64,000 bases of DNA, from the NCBI RefSeq assembly GCF_037975245.1, contig NC_092580.1, positions 19,890,501 to 19,954,500 of the forward strand. Reading direction: 5' to 3'. Shown here piece after piece: positions 1 to 11,930 of this stretch; positions within the stretch are counted from its first letter, which is position 1; each line of letters opens with the position of its first letter. Below the pieces are notes generated by a model, which made no database searches, was not told the origin of the DNA, and was given only the letters and a program-made list of their open reading frames with translations. The position numbers and the translations under genes were made by a program. This DNA is from Apostichopus japonicus (taxonomy: Eukaryota > Echinodermata > Holothuroidea > Aspidochirotida > Stichopodidae).

Positions 1-3000
1 ACACTATTGTGTCCAGAAACCATGTCTAATGATTCCCTCCCCCCCCCCCCCATGAAAAGTTTCTGACTGCGGACCTGCATGATAACCCTACACCCATCCC
101 ATCCATGTCCCTCCTTGATCCCTCCCCAATTATCAAACCCACCAACACCACTTTCATGACACTATTGTGTCCAAAAACCATGTCTTATGATTTCCCCCCC
201 CCCCCCCCCGTGACAAGTTTCTGATTACAGGCCTGCATGATAACGCTACACCCATATCTTCCATTCAAATCTCTCTTCAATCCCTCCCCAATTATCAAAT
301 CCACCAACACCACTTTCATGACACTTCGGTGTCCAGAAACCTGTCTTATGATTTTTCCCCCCGCCCCCATGACAAGTTTCTGACTGCGGGCCTTCATGAT
401 AACCCATACCTCCCATACCTCCCATCCATGTTTGTCCTTACTCCCTCCCTCCCCAATTATCAAATCCATTAACACCACTTTCATGGCACTATTGTGTCCA
501 GAAACCATGTCTTATGATTCCCTCCGTGACATGTTTCTGACTGGGGGCCTGCATGATAACCCTGCACCCATCCCATCCATGTCCCTCCTTACCCCCTCCC
601 CAATTATCAAACCAACCAACACCACTTTCATGACACTACATTATTGTGTCCAGAAACCATGTCTTATGATTCTCTCCCCCCCCCCCCCCTGTGACAAGTT
701 TCTGACTGCCCGCCTGCATGATAACCCTACACCCATCCCATCCATGTCCCTCCTTACCCCCTCCCCAATTATCAAATCCACCAACACCACTTTTATGGCA
801 CTATTGTGTCCAGAAACCATGTCTTATGATTCCCCCCCCCCATGACAAGTTTCTGACTGCGGGTCTGCATGATAACCCTACAACCATCCCATCCATGTCC
901 CTCCTCACCCCCTCCCCAATTATCAAATCCACCAACACCACTCTCATGACACTATTGTGTCCAGAAACCATGTCCAATGATTCCCTCCCCCCCCCATGAC
1001 AAGTTTCTGACTGCGGGCCTTGAAGATAACGCTACACCCATCCTATCCATGTCCCTCCTCACCCCCTCCCCAATTATCAAATCCACCAACACCACTTTCA
1101 TGACACTATTGTGTCCAGAAACCATGTCTTATGATTCCGCCCCCTCCCATGACAAGTTTCTGACTGCAGGCCTGCATGATAACCCTACACCCATCCCATC
1201 CATGTCCCTCCTCACCCCCTCCCCAATGATCAAACCCACCAACACCACTTTCATGACACTTTTGTGTCCAGAAACCATGTCTTATGATCCCCCCCCCCCC
1301 CAATGAAAAGTTTCTGACTGCAGGCCTGCAAGATAACGCTCCACCCATACCTCCCATCCATGTCCCTCCTAAATCCTTCCCCGATAATGAAATCCACCAA
1401 CACCACTCTCATGACACTATTGTGTCCAGAAACCATGTCTAATGATTCCCTCCCCCCCCCCCATGACAAGTTTCTGACTGCAGGCCTGCATGAGAACCCT
1501 ACACCCATCCAATCCATGTCCCTCCTCACCCCCTCGCAAATTATCAAACCCACCATCACCACTTTCATGGCACTATTGTGTGCAGAAACCATGTCTTATG
1601 ATTCCGCCCCCTCCCATGACAAGTTTCTGACTGCGGGCCTGCCTGATAACCCTACACCCATCCCATCCATGTCCCTCCTCACCCCCTCCCCAATTATCAA
1701 ATCCACCAACACCACTTTCATGACACTATTGTGTCCAGAAACCATGTCTTATGATTCCGCCCCCTCCCATGACAAGTTTCTGACTGCAGGCCTGCATGAG
1801 AACCCTACACCCATCCCATCCATGTCCCTCCTCACCCCCTCCCCAATTATCAAACCCACCAACACCACTTTCATGACACTTTTGTGTCCAGAAACCATGT
1901 CTTATGATCCCCCCCCCCCCCCAATGAAAAGTTTCTGACTGCAGGCCTGCATGATAACGCTCCACCCATACCTCCCATCCATGTCCCTCCTAAATCCTTC
2001 CCCGATAATGAAATCCACCAACACCACTCTCATGACACTATTGTGTCCAGAAACCATGTCTAATGATTCCCTCCCCCCCACCCATAACAAGTTTCTGATT
2101 ACAGGCCTGCATGATAACTCTACAACCATCCCATCCATGTCCCTCCTCACCCCCTCCCCAATTATCAAATCCACCAACACCACTTTCATGACACTATTGT
2201 GTCCAGAAACCATGTCTTATGATTCCCCCCCCCCCCCAATGACAAGTTTTTGACTGTAGGCCTGCATGATAACCCTACACCCATACCTCCCATCCATGTT
2301 TGTCCTTACTCCCTCCCCAATTATCAAATCCATTAACACCACTTTCATGGCACTATTGTGTCCAGAAACCATGTCTTATGATTCCCCCCCCCCCATGACA
2401 AGTTTTTGACTGTATTCCTGCATGATAACCCTACACCCATCCTATCCATGTCCCTCCTTATCAAACTCACCAACACCACTCTCATGACACTATTGTGTCC
2501 AGAAGCCATGTCTTATGATTCCCCCCGTGACATGTTTCTGACTAGGGGCCTGCATGATAACCCTGCACCCATCCCATCCGTGTCCCTCCTCACCCCCTCC
2601 CCAATTATCAAACCAACCAACACCACTTTCATGACACTACATTATTGTGTCCAGAAACCATGTCTTATGATTCTCCCCCCCCCCCCTGTGACAAGTTTCT
2701 GACTGCCCGCCTTCATGATAACCCTACACCCATCCCATCCATGTCCCTCCTCACCCCCTCCCCAATTATCAAATCCACCAACACCACTTTCATGGCACTA
2801 TTGTGTCCAGAAACCATGTCTTATGATTCCCCCCCCCCCCCATGACAAGTTTCTGACTGCGGGCCTGCATGATAACCTTACACCCATCCTATCCATGTCC
2901 CTCCTCACCCCTTCCCCAATTATCAAACCCACCAACACCACTTTCTTGACACTATTGTGTCCAGAAACCATGTCTTATGATTCCGCCCCCTCCCATGACA

Positions 3001-6000
3001 AGTTTCTGTTTGCAGGCCTGCATGACAACGCTCCACCACACCTCCCATCCATATCCCTCATCACCCCCTCCCCATTTATCAAACCCACGAACACCACTTT
3101 CATGACACTATTGTGTCCAGAAACCATGTCTAATGATTCCACCCTCCCCCCCCCCCCATGACAAGTTTCTGACTGCAGGCCTGCATAACGCTCCACCCAT
3201 ACCTCCCATCCATGTCCCTCCTAAATCCTTCCCCGATAATGAAATCCACCAACACCACTCTCATGACACTATTGTGTCCAGAAACCATGTCTTATGATTC
3301 CCCCCCCCCCATGACAAGTTTCTGACTGCGGGCCTGCATGATAACCTTACACCCATCCTATCCATGTCCCTCCTCACCCCTTCCCCAATTATCAAACCCA
3401 CCAACACCATTCTCATGACACTTTTGTGTCCAGAAACCATGTCTTATGATTCCCCCCCCCCCCCCATGACAAGTTTCTGACTGCGGCCCTGCCTGATAAC
3501 CCTACACCCATCCCATCCATGTCCCTCCTCACCCCCTCCCCAATGATCAAATCCACCAACACCACTTTCATGACACTATTGTGTCCAGAAACCATGTCTT
3601 ATGATTCCGCCCCCTCCCATGACAAGTTTCTGACTGCAGGCCTGCATGATATCCCTACACCCATACCTCCCATCCATGTCCCTCCTAAATCCTTCCCCGA
3701 TAATGAAATCCACCAACACCACTCTCATGACACTATTGTGTCCAGAAACCATGTCTAATGATTCCCTCCCCCCCCCCCCCATGAAAAGTTTCTGACTGCG
3801 GACCTGCATGATAACCCTACACCCATCCCATCCATGTCCCTCCTTGATCCCTCCCCAATTATCAAACCCACCAACACCACTTTCATGACACTATTGTGTC
3901 CAAAAACCATGTCTTATGATTTCCCCCCCCCCCCCCCGTGACAAGTTTCTGATTACAGGCCTGCATGATAACGCTACACCCATATCTTCCATTCAAATCT
4001 CTCTTCAATCCCTCCCCAATTATCAAATCCACCAACACCACTTTCATGACACTTCGGTGTCCAGAAACCTGTCTTATGATTTTTCCCCCCGCCCCCATGA
4101 CAAGTTTCTGACTGCGGGCCTTCATGATAACCCATACCTCCCATACCTCCCATCCATGTCCCTCCTTACCCCCTCCCCAATTATCAAATCCACCAACACC
4201 ACTTTTATGGCACTATTGTGTCCAGAAACCATGTCTTATGATTCCCCCCCCCCATGACAAGTTTCTGACTGCGGGTCTGCATGATAACCCTACAACCATC
4301 CCATCCATGTCCCTCCTCACCCCCTCCCCAATTATCAAATCCACCAACACCACTCTCATGACACTATTGTGTCCAGAAACCATGTCCAATGATTCCCTCC
4401 CCCCCCCCATGACAAGTTTCTGACTGCGGGCCTTGAAGATAACGCTACACCCATCCTATCCATGTCCCTCCTCACCCCCTCCCCAATTATCAAATCCACC
4501 AACACCACTTTCATGACACTATTGTGTCCAGAAACCATGTCTTATGATTCCGCCCCCTCCCATGACAAGTTTCTGACTGCAGGCCTGCATGATAACCCTA
4601 CACCCATCCCATCCATGTCCCTCCTCACCCCCTCCCCAATGATCAAACCCACCAACACCACTTTCATGACACTTTTGTGTCCAGAAACCATGTCTTATGA
4701 TCCCCCCCCCCCCCCAATGAAAAGTTTCTGACTGCAGGCCTGCATGATAACGCTCCACCCATACCTCCCATCCATGTCCCTCCTAAATCCTTCCCCGATA
4801 ATGAAATCCACCAACACCACTCTCATGACACTATTGTGTCCAGAAACCATGTCTAATGATTCCCTCCCCCCCCCCCCATGACAAGTTTCTGACTGCAGGC
4901 CTGCATGAGAACCCTACACCCATCCAATCCATGTCCCTCCTCACCCCCTCGCAAATTATCAAACCCACCATCACCACTTTCATGGCACTATTGTGTGCAG
5001 AAACCATGTCTTATGATTCCGCCCCCTCCCATGACAAGTTTCTGACTGCGGGCCTGCCTGATAACCCTACACCCATCCCATCCATGTCCCTCCTCACCCC
5101 CTCCCCAATTATCAAATCCACCAACACCACTTTCATGACACTATTGTGTCCAGAAACCATGTCTTATGATTCCGCCCCCTCCCATGACAAGTTTCTGACT
5201 GCAGGCCTGCATGAGAACCCTACACCCATCCCATCCATGTCCCTCCTCACCCCCTCCCCAATTATCAAACCCACCAACACCACTTTCATGACACTTTTGT
5301 GTCCAGAAACCATGTCTTATGATCCCCCCCCCCAATGAAAAGTTTCTGACTGCAGGCCTGCATGATAACGCTCCACCCATACCTCCCATCCATGTCCCTC
5401 CTAAATCCTTCCCCGATAATGAAATCCACCAACACCACTCTCATGACACTATTGTGTCCAGAAACCATGTCTAATGATTCCCTCCCCCCCACCCATAACA
5501 AGTTTCTGATTACAGGCCTGCATGATAACTCTACAACCATCCCATCCATGTCCCTCCTCACCCCCTCCCCAATTATCAAATCCACCAACACCACTTTCAT
5601 GACACTATTGTGTCCAGAAACCATGTCTTATGATTCCCCCCCCCCCCAATGACAAGTTTTTGACTGTAGGCCTGCATGATAACCCTACACCCATACCTCC
5701 CATCCATGTTTGTCCTTACTCCCTCCCCAATTATCAAATCCATTAACACCACTTTCATGGCACTATTGTGTCCAGAAACCATGTCTTATGATTCCCCCCC
5801 CCCCCATGACAAGTTTTTGACTGTATTCCTGCATGATAACCCTACACCCATCCTATCCATGTCCCTCCTTATCAAACTCACCAACACCACTCTCATGACA
5901 CTATTGTGTCCAGAAGCCATGTCTTATGATTCCCCCCGTGACATGTTTCTGACTAGGGGCCTGCATGATAACCCTGCACCCATCCCATCCGTGTCCCTCC

Positions 6001-9000
6001 TCACCCCCTCCCCAATTATCAAACCAACCAACACCACTTTCATGACACTACATTATTGTGTCCAGAAACCATGTCTTATGATTCTCCCCCCCCCCCCCCT
6101 GTGACAAGTTTCTGACTGCCCGCCTTCATGATAACCCTACACCCATCCCATCCATGTCCCTCCTCACCCCCTCCCCAATTATCAAATCCACCAACACCAC
6201 TTTCATGGCACTATTGTGTCCAGAAACCATGTCTTATGATTCCCCCCCCCCCCCATGACAAGTTTCTGACTGCGGGCCTGCATGATAACCTTACACCCAT
6301 CCTATCCATGTCCCTCCTCACCCCTTCCCCAATTATCAAACCCACCAACACCACTTTCTTGACACTATTGTGTCCAGAAACCATGTCTTATGATTCCGCC
6401 CCCTCCCATGACAAGTTTCTGTTTGCAGGCCTGCATGACAACGCTCCACCACACCTCCCATCCATATCCCTCATCACCCCCTCCCCATTTATCAAACCCA
6501 CGAACACCACTTTCATGACACTATTGTGTCCAGAAACCATGTCTAATGATTCCACCCTCCCCCCCCCCCCCATGACAAGTTTCTGACTGCAGGCCTGCAT
6601 GATAACGCTCCACCCATACCTCCCATCCATGTCCCTCCTAAATCCTTCCCTGATAATGAAATCCACCAACACCACTCTCATGACACTATTGTGTCCAGAA
6701 ACCATGTCTTATGATTCCCCCCCCCCCATGACAAGTTTCTGACTGCGGGCCTGCATGATAACCTTACACCCATCCTATCCATGTCCCTCCTCACCCCTTC
6801 CCCAATTATGAAACCCACCAACACCATTCTCATGACACTTTTGTGTCCAGAAACCATGTCTTATGATTCCCCCCCCCCCCCATGACAAGTTTCTGACTGC
6901 GGCCCTGCCTGATAACCCTACACCCATCCCATCCATGTCCCTCCTCACCCCCTCCCCAATGATCAAATCCACCAACACCACTTTCATGACACTATTGTGT
7001 CCAGAAACCATGTCTTATGATTCCGCCCCCTCCCATGACAAGTTTCTGACTGCAGGCCTGCATGATATCCCTACACCCATACCTCCCATCCATGTCCCTC
7101 CTAAATCCTTCCCCGATAATGAAATCCACCAACACCACTCTCATGACACTATTGTGTCCAGAAACCATGTCTAATGATTCCCTCCCCCCCCCCCCCATGA
7201 AAAGTTTCTGACTGCGGACCTGCATGATAACCCTACACCCATCCCATCCATGTCCCTCCTTGATCCCTCCCCAATTATCAAACCCACCAACACCACTTTC
7301 ATGACACTATTGTGTCCAAAAACCATGTCTTATGATTTCCCCCCCCCCCCCGTGACAAGTTTCTGATTACAGGCCTGCATGATAACGCTACACCCATATC
7401 TTCCATTCAAATCTCTCTTCAATCCCTCCCCAATTATCAAATCCACCAACACCACTTTCATGACACTTCGGTGTCCAGAAACCTGTCTTATGATTTTTCC
7501 CCCCGCCCCCATGACAAGTTTCTGACTGCGGGCCTTCATGATAACCCATACCTCCCATACCTCCCATCCATGTTTGTCCTTACTCCCTCCCTCCCCAATT
7601 ATCAAATCCATTAACACCACTTTCATGGCACTATTGTGTCCAGAAACCATGTCTTATGATTCCCTCCGTGACATGTTTCTGACTGGGGGCCTGCATGATA
7701 ACCCTGCACCCATCCCATCCATGTCCCTCCTTACCCCCTCCCCAATTATCAAACCAACCAACACCACTTTCATGACACTACATTATTGTGTCCAGAAACC
7801 ATGTCTTATGATTCTCTCCCCCCCCCCCCCCTGTGACAAGTTTCTGACTGCCCGCCTGCATGATAACCCTACACCCATCCCATCCATGTCCCTCCTTACC
7901 CCCTCCCCAATTATCAAATCCACCAACACCACTTTTATGGCACTATTGTGTCCAGAAACCATGTCTTATGATTCCCCCCCCCATGACAAGTTTCTGACTG
8001 CGGGTCTGCATGATAACCCTACAACCATCCCATCCATGTCCCTCCTCACCCCCTCCCCAATTATCAAATCCACCAACACCACTCTCATGACACTATTGTG
8101 TCCAGAAACCATGTCCAATGATTCCCTCCCCCCCCCCATGACAAGTTTCTGACTGCGGGCCTTGAAGATAACGCTACACCCATCCTATCCATGTCCCTCC
8201 TCACCCCCTCCCCAATTATCAAACCCACCAACACCACTTTTATGAAACTCTTGTGTCCAGAAACCATGTCTTATGATTCCCCCCCCCCCCCCATGACAAG
8301 TTTCTGACTGTGGGCCTGCATGATAACCCTACACTCATCCCATCCATGTCCCTCCTCGATCCCTCCCCAATTATCAAACCCACCAACACCACTTTCATGA
8401 CACTACTGTGTCCAGAAACCATGTCTTATGATTCCCCCCCCCCCCCGTGACAAGTTTCTGACTGCAGGCCTGCATGATAACCCTACACCTATACCATCCA
8501 TGTCCCTCCTCACCCCGTCCCCAATTATCAAATCCACCAACACCACTTTCATGATACTATTGTGTCCTTAAACCTTGTCTAATGATTCCCCCCCCCCATT
8601 ACATGTTTCTCACTTCGGGCCTGCATGATAACCCTACACCCGTCCCATCCATGTCCCTCCTTACCTCTCCCCAATTATATAACCCACCAACAGCACTTTC
8701 ATGACACTATTGTGTCCAGAAACCATGTCTTATGATCCCCCCCCCCCAATGAAAAGTTTCTGACTGCAGGCCTGCATGATAACGCTCCACCCATACCTCC
8801 CATCCATGTCCCTCCTAAATCCTTCCTCGATAATGAAATCCACCAACACCACTCTCATGACACTATTGTGTCCAGAAACCATGTCTTATGATTCCCCCCC
8901 CCCCATGACAAGTTTTTGACTGCGGGCCTGCATGATAACCCTACACCCATCCCATCCATGTCCCTCCTCACCCCCTCCCAAATTATCAAACCCACCAACA

Positions 9001-9327
9001 CCACTTTCATGACACTATTGTGTCCAGAAACCATGTCTTATGATTCCCCCCCCCCCCCCCCCATGACAAGTTTCTGACTGCAGGCCTGCATGATAAACTA
9101 CACCCATCCTATCCATGTCCCTCCTCACCCCCTCCCGAATTATCAAACCCACCAACACCACTTTTATGACACTATTGTGTCCAGAAACCATGTCTTATGA
9201 TTCCCCCGCCCCCATGACAAGTTTCTGACTGCGGCCTGCATGATAACCCTACACCCATCCCATCCATGTCCCTAATTGATCCCTGCCCAATTATGAAACC
9301 CACCAACACCACTTTCATGACACTATT
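1..9327. repeat. Minisatellite array, ~155-bp monomer, left block
   Basis: About 60 head-to-tail monomers of ~150–158 bp. Each carries the landmarks CCATCCATGTCCCTCC, AATTATCAAA, CACCAACACCACTTTCATG, TGTCCAGAAACCATGTC and a run of 6–18 C, then CATGACAAGTTTCTGACTG. The array is cut by the window's left edge. Monomer variants recur in the same order every few kilobases, which shows higher-order organisation. Open frames of up to ~200 codons on both strands come from monomer lengths near multiples of three and are broken by poly(C) length changes. I read them as non-coding. Confidence 0.95.
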
Positions 9328-9339
9328 GGGCCATTCCAC

Positions 9340-9743
9340 GTCACGTAAGTCACAAATCAGAGAGACATTTGACACTTGTTTTCAATCTCCAGTTCAGTGC
9401 AAGTCTAGAGTTAAGTCATATGCCTATCATTCCTGAACTTTGAATACCCACAATAAATTCTGTCACCACTGCGAAACGTTAATGCTTTCCCATTGCGAAT
9501 TATAGCGCCCTCAACTTGTGTCACGTAAGTCACGCAGAGAAATGAAGAATTTCAACTTTTTGAAGGAAATCAATAAATCCTGTGAAGTATTGAGAGAAAT
9601 CTGCTAAATTGCCTATTATATCTGAAAAGGACACATTGAGGAATAACTTCAAGGTAAAATTGAATTGATATGCATTTTATACCGGTATTCGTATGCAAAT
9701 TAACGACGTCACGTAAGTCACAAAAAATTGTCACGTAAGTCAC
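9340..9743 (+). repeat. Left subterminal cluster of motif GTCACGTAAGTCAC
   Basis: Four exact copies of the 14-mer lie at 9,340–9,353, 9,520–9,533, 9,708–9,721 and 9,730–9,743, all in the same orientation. The first directly abuts the terminal inverted repeat. Clustered subterminal motifs are typical transposase-binding sites in several DNA transposon groups, which is the likely role here (inference). Confidence 0.85.
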
Positions 9744-10142
9744 ACGTGTGAAAGTGCTCAGTTTCCTCTCACAGTTTCCAAAGATACAAAGTAACACAGG
9801 CTAAGGACATGTTTACAAGTTCATTATATTGAGATTGGGGGAAGGGGAGGGGTCTATTCCACATAAAAATAGAATCTAGAAGTTCACTTGTACACAAAAT
9901 GTCCTATAGACTAGTTCTGCGAAATATCTTAACTTAAGTGCTACAGTAGCTAAATAGTTTCTTAATTAGGAGTAAACAAGTTTTTCTAGACTGGTTAATA
10001 CAGAATACTTCTAATGTATTTGCATTTCTACATTTTTGGTTATAATCTAAACCTTTTTGGTAACACTTTAGTCACTTTTGGGAATTTGGATTAAAATAAT
10101 TAATCCATATAAATCCATGGGGTAAAGGCAGAAGGTGGCAAG

Positions 10143-10394
10143 ATGTGTATTTGGAAAACCACATTAGATACTGAAGGAGATCCACTAATGTCAGTTACTT
10201 ATGTTGTTCTCCCAGCTCTGACCTCTCATATTAAGGTAGATGACAGGGTTATTGTAAAATATGATGATGTACTGTACCCAGGAGAGGTTACAAATATGGT
10301 TCCTGCCACCACCACAATGTGGAAATGGCCTCTTACGGTAGATAAAATCTTCTACCAGCCCGAAAACATTATTAAAACAAATTTTACCCCCTGA
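10143..10394 (+). pseudogene. Coding-like fragment inside the transposon
   Basis: An 83-codon open frame with segments VDDRVIVKYDDVLYPGEV and MWKWPLTVDKIFYQPENII. The pattern 'V-x-V-x-Y-D-D-x-x-Y-P-G-x-V' followed by 'W-P-x-x-x-D-x-I-x-Y-x-x-E-N-I' resembles the C-terminal module of proteins encoded by some invertebrate transposons. That resemblance is from memory and not confirmed. Upstream sequence in the same frame is closed by stops. It is most likely the remnant of the last exon of the element's own gene. Confidence 0.4.
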
Positions 10395-10429
10395 AGCACC
10401 TTGTGCATTTCAGGGGTAGACTGCAATTC

Positions 10430-11142
10430 ACAATTAAAGAAGTCTCAATATGTGTTTGCTGATGAAATTCGGAAAACAAAAGTTCCGAAGCAGATTCAAT
10501 GTTTCTTAACTTCTAAATGCACTCTGACCAGGGGGGTTTAATGGAGAAAACTGTCGCAATCAAGCAAAAGAAATTTATTCTCTGCCCGTATGACGCGAAC
10601 GATTTACTGTAAAATCACTGCAACTGCCCATATCAGCACGTTCATTACACAAATGTAACCTATTTAACTTATACTCTTATCGTCCACTTTTTTTACCCAA
10701 ATAACGGAGGAAACTCTTGAAAATACCTGTTTATTCATTGCAATGGAAGGAAATGATACAATTTTGCAAGGTACTGTACATCAGTAAGACCGAAAGAAAG
10801 ATACTATTCAAGAGAATGAAAGAAAGATACAATTCACGAGAACAAACCTACCACAGGAGAGCCACGAAAGTGAAAGTAGTCCTAGGCTATCGTTGTAAAC
10901 AAAACAGAGAGATTTGATTGGCGCATGATCTGTCGGCCGGGTTTGCACATTTTGATTGAATTTTGTAGAATCTATGGACTTGTTAAGAAATCTGTTGTTT
11001 ATGGACATATATAAACAAATAAAAATAATGAATATTGATATGGAAACTGCATAAAAGGGTGTCATTCTCACTGAGCTTTCAGTGCAGTAAGCTGGAAAAG
11101 TTGAAGTTTAAATTTGGCAAACCCGTCATGAGACTTTAAGGT
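10430..11142 (+). repeat. Internal transposon segment also found at 45.45–46.10 kb
   Basis: About 700 bp starting near TCAATATGTGTTTGC and ending near GAGACTTTAAGG. It shares long diverged stretches in the same order with 45,452–46,100, for example CGGAAAACAAA, CCGAAGCAGATTCAAT, TTTACTGTAAAATCACTGC and ACAAAACAGAGAGATTTGAT. This shows that the element family, or a repeat nested in it, is dispersed. Confidence 0.85.
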
Positions 11143-11351
11143 AACAAGGAATAAGGTAACAAGTAATAAGTTTGAGCTGTTTGAGACATTTTTTGCAATT
11201 CACTTATGTAACCTTTCAATTTTACTTCAATTATAAATATTGTTACTGAATTTTAAAACTGAGTAGGTATCTTTGATAAAGAGGAAGGTGTTATAAACTT
11301 TTTATAGTATAAAAGACATCAAAACTGTGTGAAAGTGTTGAGAATTAACTT

Positions 11352-11570
11352 GTCACGTAAGTTACACTTCCCTTTGTGACTTACGTGACGTCACGTAAGT
11401 CACACATTTCCGGAGTCCATAAATTTGTTAAAGTTTGTTAAATTTATCAAAAGTGGTGGTATTACAGATCAACCTTTATAGCTACCTTTTCAATTGTAGC
11501 TCACTTTGCTCTAGCACACTACATATCATGTGAGGAAAACATTTGCTCCTATTCTTGTCACGTAAGTCAC
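11352..11570. repeat. Right subterminal motif cluster with a 28-bp perfect palindrome
   Basis: Copies of the 14-mer GTCACGTAAGTCAC lie at 11,352–11,365 (one mismatch), 11,376–11,389 (reverse orientation), 11,390–11,403 and 11,557–11,570. The second and third abut head to head, giving a perfect 28-bp palindrome at 11,376–11,403 with TGACGTCA at its centre. Confidence 0.85.
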
Positions 11571-11930
11571 AGCCTCAGTGTGGCATTTTTAACATAATCT
11601 GTGTTAACAGTAACAAAGAAAATGTGTTAAATTTTGTTATTAAATAGATTAACAGACTGCATTTAACTGCCACATGAAAAGAAAGCTTGTACTTTCCTTT
11701 CATTTAAGGATTTTTTCTACTTTAAATTATTGTTTGATAATTCACAGTGAAGGTGCCTATAGTTTGAGATGGATACTCATTGCTATAACCCAAGATTGAG
11801 AAATCAGAAGAAGAAAACTTTAACAGTTTAAGAAAGTCTAACCTTCTTACTTTCAATTAAACACAAAGTTAGACATCTAATAACCCTTTCTAATTTTGCC
11901 ATGTTGGGACCACTTGGTGTGGAATGGCCC

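Larger units (their letters stand above)
9328..11930. mobile_element. 2.6-kb DNA transposon with 12-bp TIRs, inserted in the minisatellite
   Basis: The minisatellite stops at 9,327 and resumes in phase at 11,931. The insert begins GGGCCATTCCAC (9,328–9,339) and ends with its exact reverse complement (11,919–11,930). The flanks give CTATTG on both sides (9,323–9,328 and 11,930–11,935), so the target-site duplication is 4–6 bp depending on where the ends are placed. The paralogous empty site survives at 16,422–16,427. The interior is AT-rich, carries eight copies of a 14-bp motif near the ends and one short coding-like fragment, but no full transposase. It is probably a decayed or non-autonomous cut-and-paste element; I cannot assign a superfamily. 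Confidence 0.88.

Noticed and set aside
396-8152. Long open frames (up to ~204 codons) with repeated MSLLTPSPIIKSTNTTFM on the plus strand and similar ones on the minus strand
   Set aside because: They are present on both strands, follow the ~155-bp monomer, and are broken whenever poly(C) length changes. No promoter or splice context supports a protein.
10143-10394. Possible FANCD2 N-terminal exon inside the 2.6-kb insert
   Set aside because: The peptide has no similarity to FANCD2, lacks matching splice sites, and lies inside a transposon.
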